Assembly: GCA_031287245.1 (NCBI GenBank) | Contig: JAITTD010000011.1 | Span: 1 to 12,398 of the forward strand | Direction of reading: 5' to 3' | Source: Bacteroidales bacterium | Lineage (GTDB): Bacteria; Bacteroidota; Bacteroidia; Bacteroidales; UBA4181 | DNA: 12,398 nt | Shown: positions 8,190-12,398 of the stretch, one piece after another | How positions within the stretch are numbered: the stretch's first letter is position 1 | Layout: every line of letters starts with the position of its first letter | Made by a program: the position numbers and the translations under genes | Notes under the pieces: generated by a model | Seen by the model: the letters and a program-made list of their open reading frames with translations, nothing else | The model's database searches: none | What the model was told of the DNA's origin: nothing

Positions 8190-8233
8190 CCGATTCGTAA
8201 TTTTTATCCTTATAATTGTCATTTACAAAAAAA

Positions 8234-8263
8234 ACGTAAAATAACGAAAAAAATTGTTTACGT
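8234..8263. repeat. Inverted repeat ACGTAAA / TTTACGT upstream of porP
   Basis: ACGTAAA (8234-8240) and TTTACGT (8257-8263) are perfect 7-bp inverted arms separated by 16 bp. The element overlaps the weak promoter candidate for porP, so it could be an operator. At 7 bp in AT-rich DNA, chance remains possible. Confidence 0.4.
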
Positions 8264-8268
8264 CCAAA
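8236..8268 (-). promoter_or_regulatory. Weak promoter candidate for the porP operon
   Basis: On the minus strand TTTG (8268-8265) is followed after 21 nt by TATTTTAC (8243-8236), which matches four of the six fixed bases of TAnnTTTG. The predicted transcript start near 8230 would give a leader of about 40 nt to the preferred ATG at 8189. The match is partial, and the operon may instead use an alternative sigma factor (SigP is reported to act on por genes in Porphyromonas). Confidence 0.25.
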
Positions 8269-8331
8269 TAAAACTGTGCATTTTTTTATACACTTCACAA
8301 ACAATATATACGGAACGACTGGAAAAAGGTT

Positions 8332-8363
8332 ACGTTTTTTGATAAAAAAAACGTTTTTTTGAT
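8332..8363. repeat. Double ACGT/T-tract element: hairpin plus direct repeat
   Basis: ACGTTTTTT (8332-8340) and AAAAAACGT (8346-8354) are perfect 9-bp inverted arms with a 5-nt loop. The same segment is also a direct repeat: ACGTTTTTTGAT (8332-8343) and ACGTTTTTTTGAT (8351-8363), 19-20 bp apart, about two helical turns. That spacing would place two sites on one face of the DNA. It lies about 140 bp upstream of the preferred porP start. Confidence 0.45.
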
Positions 8364-8400
8364 CAGCCGAACTGCATTAACACTCTGAATATCAAAGAAA

Positions 8401-8422
8401 TAATGAAAAAAGTCTTTCATTA
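8401..8422 (-). terminator. Weak hairpin, possible end of the topA-ureohydrolase transcript
   Basis: TAATGAAA (8401-8408) and TTTCATTA (8415-8422) form a perfect 8-bp inverted repeat with a 6-nt loop, about 90 bp after the ureohydrolase-like stop. The stem is AT-only apart from one G-C pair, so it is weak as an intrinsic terminator. No better terminator is visible in the spacer. Confidence 0.3.
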
Positions 8423-8511
8423 AATCCGTTTCAAAAATAATCATTTTTTTCAAAACTATTTTATTTTTATGAAAAAATGTTTCAATATATGAAAATTTCA
8501 TTCTTCACGAT

Positions 8512-9633
8512 TCAATTAATTTGTTGATATCTTTTCCACCATCTGTCTGGGAGTTCCTGTTCGGTTGCCTTGCAATAATCCTCGTAGGTGCAAGCGATAA
8601 ATTCCGGTTCTCCGCTTAAAGACGGCACTTCCATCCACCAGCGTTCTGTTTTAAAGTTTTTATAAAAGCACAGGTTATAATGCAACTGGTCGTATAATAT
8701 CAGATACTTTTTAAAATTCTGCGGGCTGGTCAGCGGATGTTCAGCGCTGCGAAGTTTCACGCCTTCAATGAAATACCATGCGATTTGCGCTACCAGTTTC
8801 GCCGTTATATTTTGCATATCGTTCTGTAACAGCGCATCAAAGAGTCCCATTGTTTTGCAACGGTAGCCTAATCCGGCATAATATGCCAATTGACACGCTT
8901 CTTCACCTGTCAATCCATTGGGAGACGGGATAGATGCGGCTGGGGCATCGGAATATTTCACTGCGTTCATGCTCAACGCCAGCAAGTCGGTATCGCGCAG
9001 GGCGGGTTCACATTTGCTGACATCTGCTGTTACTTCACCCAACCGGTATGTTTCAAAGAAGTGGTCTTTTAAGTAATCTAAATCATCCCGGCTGTTGTAA
9101 TAGGATTGATATGCTATGTTGCAAAAATTGATCGAAAAGTCCTCGCTATGATAGATGATCGTATTTAAAGGATGTTGATTTCCGAAATCAGGCAGACGCA
9201 AATGGGGAGTAATGGTGGTAAGAGTGGGTTTTTGAGTTTCAAAAGCCAGAAAACTTCCGTAAAAGAGATCGAATGTGCCGCCAATGACTAAGGTAATTAT
9301 CTGACGTGAAGCCAGTTCACTCAAAACGTATTGCAATCCGAAATAGGTGTCGGAAAGCGTTTTACCTATCCTGAGATTGCCCAAATCGACAATGGTGTCA
9401 GGTGTTCCGGCAGATAAGGCGTAGAGATGCTTGCGAACCTGTTCCGGCAATTTGATTTCGCCTGCACAATTGGAAAATCGGTCTTCGGGAATGCCCAAAA
9501 TGGCGATTTTAACGGATTCGGGAATTTTTAATCCTTCATCGTTCCTATATATTATTGTATGATGCACCAATTTTCCTGCACCCGTTGGAATCAGATCCTC
9601 AGCCAACGGAATCAGATAATCTGTCAAATTCAT
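8512..9633 (-). CDS. Ureohydrolase-fold (arginase/formimidoylglutamase-like) protein with degenerate metal site
   Basis: The 373 residues resemble the arginase/agmatinase/formimidoylglutamase superfamily: strand-glycine motif ITLVIGGTFD (113-122), TPHLRL (142-147), and LSMNAVKYSDAPAASIPSPN (220-239) followed by GLTGEEACQLAYYAGL (240-255). In active enzymes these three places hold six metal ligands: GG-x-H, D-x-H-x-D and S-x-D-x-D. Here they read GGTF (His to Phe121), T-P-H-L-R (Asp to Thr142, His144 kept, Asp to Arg146) and S-M-N-A-V (Asp to Asn223, Asp to Val225). It is therefore probably not a metal-dependent hydrolase. Its ATG overlaps the topA stop by 4 bp (ATGA), so the two genes are probably translated from one message. 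Superfamily assignment is fairly sure; true function is unknown. Confidence 0.85.
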   Translation of the reverse strand: MNLTDYLIPLAEDLIPTGAGKLVHHTIIYRNDEGLKIPESVKIAILGIPEDRFSNCAGEIKLPEQVRKHLYALSAGTPDTIVDLGNLRIGKTLSDTYFGLQYVLSELASRQIITLVIGGTFDLFYGSFLAFETQKPTLTTITPHLRLPDFGNQHPLNTIIYHSEDFSINFCNIAYQSYYNSRDDLDYLKDHFFETYRLGEVTADVSKCEPALRDTDLLALSMNAVKYSDAPAASIPSPNGLTGEEACQLAYYAGLGYRCKTMGLFDALLQNDMQNITAKLVAQIAWYFIEGVKLRSAEHPLTSPQNFKKYLILYDQLHYNLCFYKNFKTERWWMEVPSLSGEPEFIACTYEDYCKATEQELPDRWWKRYQQIN

Positions 9634-12041
9634 TTCTTCGCAGTTTTGGTGGTCGAAGTCTTTTTTGCCGCAGGTTTTTTTGTCGCTGTTTTGCTTTTTA
9701 CCGGTTTGGCTGCGGCTGTCTTCTTGCTAAAAGTCTTTTTCTTCGGTTTTTCGGGACTGTCAGCGATAATTTTCAGGCAATCTGCGTAAGTAAGTGCGGG
9801 GATGTCACTTTTCGCCGGAAGTTTATAGTTCTCTTTTTGATAAGAGATATAAGGTCCGAATCTGCCTTTAATGATTTGCAATCCTTCATCTTCCGTAAAA
9901 ACTTTCATCAGTCTGTTGCGGTCGGATTCACGCCTTGCTTCGATGACCTCTATTGCCCGTTCGAGGGTGATGGTCAGCGGATTATCAGTTGCAGGGCGCA
10001 AGGAATAAAACTTGGAACTGTGCAGCACGTAGGGTCCAAAGCGTCCCACTGATGCCGTAATTTCCTTGTCTTCATATTTTCCCACTTTGCGTGGCAATTT
10101 GAACAATTCGAGGGCTTCTTCCAAGGTAATGGTATCAATGCGTTGATTTTTCATCAAGCCTGCGAAACGTGGTTTATCGACATCGGACACTTCGCCGATT
10201 TGCACCAGGGGTCCGTATTTGCCTACTTTGGCTACCACCGGTTTTCCGGTTTCGGGGTCGGTTCCCAGTTCTCTTTCCCCAACGCTTCTCTCGGAAGTTT
10301 TGAGTGTGATATCCACCTTTTCATGGAACGGACGGTAGAATTTATCAATCATTTTTGCCCAGTCCAACTTCCCTTCCGCTATTTCGTCGAACTCTTTTTC
10401 AACAGAAGCGGTGAAATTGTAGTCCAGCACGTCATCGAAATGGGTGAGCAGGAAATCGTTGACAATCATACCTATATCACTCGGAAAGAGTTTGGCTTTT
10501 TCGGCGCCCGTTATTTCGGTGATATGCGTTTCCTTGATGGCGCCCACGGCAAGCGTCAACACGGTCAAAACCCGCTCTGTGCCTGTTTTGTCTTCCTTTG
10601 TTACATATCCACGTTGCTGAATGGTTGAGATCGTGGGTGCATAGGTGGAAGGACGTCCTATACCCAGTTCTTCCAGTTTCTTTACCAAACTTGCCTCAGT
10701 GTATCGCGGGGAGTGATGGGTAAAGCGTTGCATGGCTGTGATGGAATCCATGTCCAAACTGGCGCCTTTGTTGATAGGTGGCAATATTCCGCCATTTTCA
10801 TCTTCGTTTTCATCGTCCACCGATTCGATATACAGTTTCAGGAAACCGTCGAATTTAATGACTTCGCCGGTGGCGACAAATTGCTCAGGAGTGGTGGATA
10901 TATCAATGGTGACTGTTGTTTTTTCCAATTGGGCGTCGGTCATCTGCGAGGCAACCGTGCGTTTCCAGATGAGTTCATACAGTCGTTTTTCGTCGGGTGT
11001 GCCTGCAATTTCCTGCTTGTCCAAATAAGTGGGGCGAATGGCTTCGTGCGCTTCCTGTGCGCCCTTGCTTTTGGTTTTGTATTGGCGGGGATGGGCGTAT
11101 TTTTCACCAAAAAGTGTAGAAATCACGTTTTTAGCCATGTCAATTGCCAAATCGGACAAGTTGACCGAATCGGTACGCATATAGGTTATTTTTCCGGCTT
11201 CGTACAGTTTTTGCGCCACTGTCATGGTTTTTGCCACCGAGAAACTCAGTTTCCGGCTGGCTTCCTGCTGCAAGGTGGAGGTGGTAAAAGGCGGCGCGGG
11301 CGATTTTTTAGCAGGCTTGGTAGTTACGTCAATCACTTGGAATCGAGCCGGTTTGCAACGTTCCAAAAACGCAAGCGAATCGTTCGTGGTGTCGAAACGG
11401 GTGTTCAGTTCCGCACTCAAAAACACTTTTTTATCCTTATCGGGAAGCAAAAATTTTCCGTTGATTTTAAATGACGAGGTGGGCGTGAAATCGCGTATCT
11501 CTCGTTCGCGTTCCACCAAAAGTCTTACGGCAACCGACTGAACACGCCCTGCCGACAATGCCGGACGGACTTTTTTCCACAATATCGGCGACAACTCAAA
11601 CCCGACCAAACGGTCGAGTACGCGGCGTGCCTGTTGTGCATCCACTAAATTTTTGTCAATGTCGCGCGGGTTTTGTACTGCCTTGAGAATGGCATTTTCA
11701 GTGATTTCGTTGAAAACAATGCGTTTGGTATGATCTTTTTTCAGCCCCAACACTTCTGCCAGATGCCACGCAATCGCCTCTCCCTCGCGGTCTTCATCGG
11801 AAGCGAGCCATACAACAGACGCCTGCTTTGCTAACTTTTTCAACTCGGCAACCACGGTTCCTTTGCCTTCGGAAATTACATATTGAGGTGTGTAATTGTG
11901 CTGAACGTCTATGCCCAGATTTTTCTTTTCGAGGTCACGAATATGCCCAAAACTCGACTTTACCAAGAAATCTTTACCTAAAAATTTCTCTATTGTCTTG
12001 GCTTTTGCAGGCGACTCAACGATTACTAAATTTTGTTCCAT
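9630..12041 (-). CDS. topA: DNA topoisomerase I (type IA)
   Basis: TopA relaxes negatively supercoiled DNA by cutting one strand through a tyrosine link. The 803 residues contain the N-terminal Toprim domain (VIVESPAKAKTIEKFLG at 6-22 with Glu9; SDEDREGEAIAWHL with Asp82, Asp84, Glu86), NEIT (111-114), the RVQSVAVRLL region (166-175), the active-site Tyr287 and Arg289 in ITYMRTDSVNLS, HEAIRP (332-337) and the HHSPRYTEASLVKKLEELGI block (442-461). The C-terminal part has three VGKYGP/GRFGPY modules at about 604, 663 and 724 and no cysteine zinc fingers. The last 40 residues are a Lys/Ala/Thr-rich tail that likely binds DNA non-specifically. A good promoter lies just upstream, and the stop overlaps the start of the ureohydrolase-like gene. 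Confidence 0.98.
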   Translation of the reverse strand: MEQNLVIVESPAKAKTIEKFLGKDFLVKSSFGHIRDLEKKNLGIDVQHNYTPQYVISEGKGTVVAELKKLAKQASVVWLASDEDREGEAIAWHLAEVLGLKKDHTKRIVFNEITENAILKAVQNPRDIDKNLVDAQQARRVLDRLVGFELSPILWKKVRPALSAGRVQSVAVRLLVEREREIRDFTPTSSFKINGKFLLPDKDKKVFLSAELNTRFDTTNDSLAFLERCKPARFQVIDVTTKPAKKSPAPPFTTSTLQQEASRKLSFSVAKTMTVAQKLYEAGKITYMRTDSVNLSDLAIDMAKNVISTLFGEKYAHPRQYKTKSKGAQEAHEAIRPTYLDKQEIAGTPDEKRLYELIWKRTVASQMTDAQLEKTTVTIDISTTPEQFVATGEVIKFDGFLKLYIESVDDENEDENGGILPPINKGASLDMDSITAMQRFTHHSPRYTEASLVKKLEELGIGRPSTYAPTISTIQQRGYVTKEDKTGTERVLTVLTLAVGAIKETHITEITGAEKAKLFPSDIGMIVNDFLLTHFDDVLDYNFTASVEKEFDEIAEGKLDWAKMIDKFYRPFHEKVDITLKTSERSVGERELGTDPETGKPVVAKVGKYGPLVQIGEVSDVDKPRFAGLMKNQRIDTITLEEALELFKLPRKVGKYEDKEITASVGRFGPYVLHSSKFYSLRPATDNPLTITLERAIEVIEARRESDRNRLMKVFTEDEGLQIIKGRFGPYISYQKENYKLPAKSDIPALTYADCLKIIADSPEKPKKKTFSKKTAAAKPVKSKTATKKPAAKKTSTTKTAKK

Positions 12042-12064
12042 CCTTGTATTTCTAAATAACGGTG

Positions 12065-12095
12065 CAAAGTAAAGAATTTAGTTGCTGTGTTCAAA
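12065..12095 (-). promoter_or_regulatory. topA promoter (Bacteroidota type)
   Basis: On the minus strand TTTG (12095-12092) is followed after exactly 19 nt by TTACTTTG (12072-12065). This matches the Bacteroidota pattern TTTG-N19-TAnnTTTG with one mismatch (A to T at the second base). Transcription would start near 12058-12060, leaving a leader of under 20 nt before the topA ATG at 12041. Confidence 0.6.
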
Positions 12096-12104
12096 ATTTT
12101 GAAC
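12089..12104. promoter_or_regulatory. Perfect 16-bp palindrome over the topA -33 box
   Basis: GTTCAAAATTTTGAAC at 12089-12104 is a perfect palindrome with no spacer. The -33 TTTG of the proposed topA promoter lies inside it, so a dimeric regulator bound here would compete with RNA polymerase. No regulator can be named. Operator function is inferred from symmetry and position. Confidence 0.5.
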
Positions 12105-12117
12105 GTTTTTTTTTCGA

Positions 12118-12245
12118 TTGTGATTCAATTGTGATTCGGTTGTGATTCAATGGTGATACGGTTGTGATTCATTGTGATTCGGTTGTGATACGGTTGTGAT
12201 TCATTGTGATTCAATGGTGATACGGTTGTGATTCTGTTGTGATTC
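12118..12245. repeat. Minisatellite of about twelve 10-11 bp units (consensus GGTTGTGATTC)
   Basis: Twelve tandem units end in GTGATTC or GTGATAC; nine complete units are 11 bp, two are 10 bp (12171 and 12203), and the first is cut short on its left. Unit variants are GGTTGTGATTC, AATTGTGATTC, AATGGTGATAC, ATTGTGATTC and TGTTGTGATTC. A 22-bp pair of units at 12149-12170 recurs exactly at 12213-12234, a sign of larger duplications. The unit is not a multiple of three, so the array is not coding. The 11-bp period is close to one helical turn. Confidence 0.85.
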
Positions 12246-12273
12246 ATTGTCAATTGAAAAAAAGATTTAGCCA

Positions 12274-12329
12274 TTATGAATTATGAATTATGAATTACGA
12301 ACTTAAAACTCGAAACTCGAAACTCGAAA
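12274..12329. repeat. Eight consecutive 7-bp repeat units
   Basis: The stretch divides without gaps into TTATGAA three times, TTACGAA, CTTAAAA, then CTCGAAA three times. Two different heptamer arrays are thus joined in the same 7-bp register through two intermediate units, as if one array evolved from the other. The units are not coding. Confidence 0.85.
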
Positions 12330-12337
12330 CATTCTCT

Positions 12338-12357
12338 TTTCGCCCGAATGGGCGGGA
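12338..12357. repeat. GC-rich hairpin CGCCC-GAAT-GGGCG
   Basis: CGCCC (12341-12345) and GGGCG (12350-12354) pair around a GAAT loop; two T-G wobbles and one T-A pair extend the stem to 12338-12357. A short ATTTTC follows on the plus strand. It could terminate a plus-strand transcript arriving from the left or, more likely with the next palindrome, be part of a repeated hairpin element. Confidence 0.6.
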
Positions 12358-12366
12358 TTTTCATAA

Positions 12367-12387
12367 CCGCAGGTCATCGACCTGCGG
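12367..12387. repeat. REP-like palindrome CCGCAGGTC / GACCTGCGG
   Basis: Perfect 9-bp arms at 12367-12375 and 12379-12387 flank the 3-base loop ATC. It is much richer in GC than its surroundings and lies 9 bp after the other GC hairpin. The pair resembles the two-hairpin plan of repetitive extragenic palindromes or the end of a small mobile element. Only one copy is seen in the window, so the family claim is inference. Confidence 0.6.
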
Positions 12388-12398
12388 CAGAAGCCCCC

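Larger units (their letters stand above)
8223..8511. other. AT-rich intergenic spacer between the ureohydrolase-like gene and porP
   Basis: This 289-bp stretch has no convincing gene and is strongly AT-rich with long A and T tracts. It must hold the end of the topA-ureohydrolase transcript and the control region of the porP operon. Listed separately are a weak promoter candidate, two ACGT-containing inverted repeats and an AATGAAA hairpin. A 68-codon frame on the minus strand (8295-8501) is composed largely of Lys, Phe and Ile codons from the A/T tracts and does not look coding. Confidence 0.7.
12042..12398. other. Gene-free region upstream of topA with promoter and layered repeats
   Basis: No protein-coding frame is credible over these 357 bases. 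From topA outward it holds a short leader, the topA promoter with a palindrome, an 11-bp minisatellite, an eight-unit 7-bp repeat chain and two hairpins reaching the window edge. Each is listed separately. Confidence 0.8.

Noticed and set aside
8442..8479. CATTTTTT / AAAAAATG hairpin as a terminator after the ureohydrolase-like gene
   Set aside because: The stem is almost all A-T with a 22-nt loop; such pairs are expected by chance in homopolymer-rich DNA.
8295..8501. 68-codon minus-strand frame in the spacer before porP
   Set aside because: Its codons come from A/T tracts (Lys, Phe, Ile rich), it resembles no family I know, and it lies across inverted repeats in a likely control region.
8512..9633. 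Functional arginase or formimidoylglutamase
   Set aside because: Five of six expected metal ligands are replaced by motif alignment, so I call only the fold.
10713..11474. 253-codon plus-strand frame opposite topA
   Set aside because: It lies wholly within topA, whose product has every family motif, and its translation is Phe/Gly/Cys-rich nonsense of the kind produced by antisense frames.
12118..12329. CRISPR array
   Set aside because: Units of 7-11 bp are directly contiguous with no spacers, and no cas gene is present.
1..12398. tRNA, rRNA, insertion sequence or phage genes
   Set aside because: No cloverleaf-like segment, transposase, integrase or attachment-site signature was seen on either strand.

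Overview
The window reads as chromosomal DNA of a Bacteroidota bacterium, most likely of the order Bacteroidales. The reasons are an intact core operon of the type IX secretion system (T9SS, found only in this phylum) in the Porphyromonas-like order porP-porK-porL-porM-porN, promoter-like sequences of the Bacteroidota type (TTTG, about 19 nt, TAnnTTTG), A-rich start contexts without clear Shine-Dalgarno sites, and fairly AT-rich DNA. I cannot name the species.

Every gene I can support lies on the minus strand, so transcription runs from high to low coordinates. In that order: (1) 12398-12042, a gene-free upstream block with two hairpins at the window edge, a chain of 7-bp repeats, a minisatellite of about twelve 11-bp units, and a good topA promoter whose -33 box lies inside a perfect 16-bp palindrome; (2) topA (DNA topoisomerase I), overlapping by 4 bp a ureohydrolase-fold protein whose metal-binding residues are almost all replaced; (3) a 289-bp AT-rich spacer rich in inverted repeats and ACGT cores, probably the control region of the next operon; (4) porP, gldK/porK, gldL/porL, gldM/porM and gldN/porN, tightly spaced and ending in a strong hairpin terminator; (5) hisC, an acyl-CoA thioesterase of the YbgC type and trmB, a closely packed housekeeping group; (6) at the left edge a well-formed promoter and the first 16 codons of another minus-strand gene.

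The five T9SS genes together encode the inner-membrane proton-driven motor (GldL and GldM), the periplasmic ring (the lipoprotein GldK with GldN) and the outer-membrane-associated PorP/SprF protein. They act in secretion of proteins with T9SS C-terminal signals, and in some relatives in gliding. Other T9SS parts (Sov/SprA, PorV, PorU, PorT, PorX/Y, SigP) are not in this window.

I did not find a new multi-gene system. The least explained items are the conserved-looking but apparently non-catalytic ureohydrolase coupled to topA, the layered repeats and palindrome upstream of topA, and the structured spacer upstream of porP.
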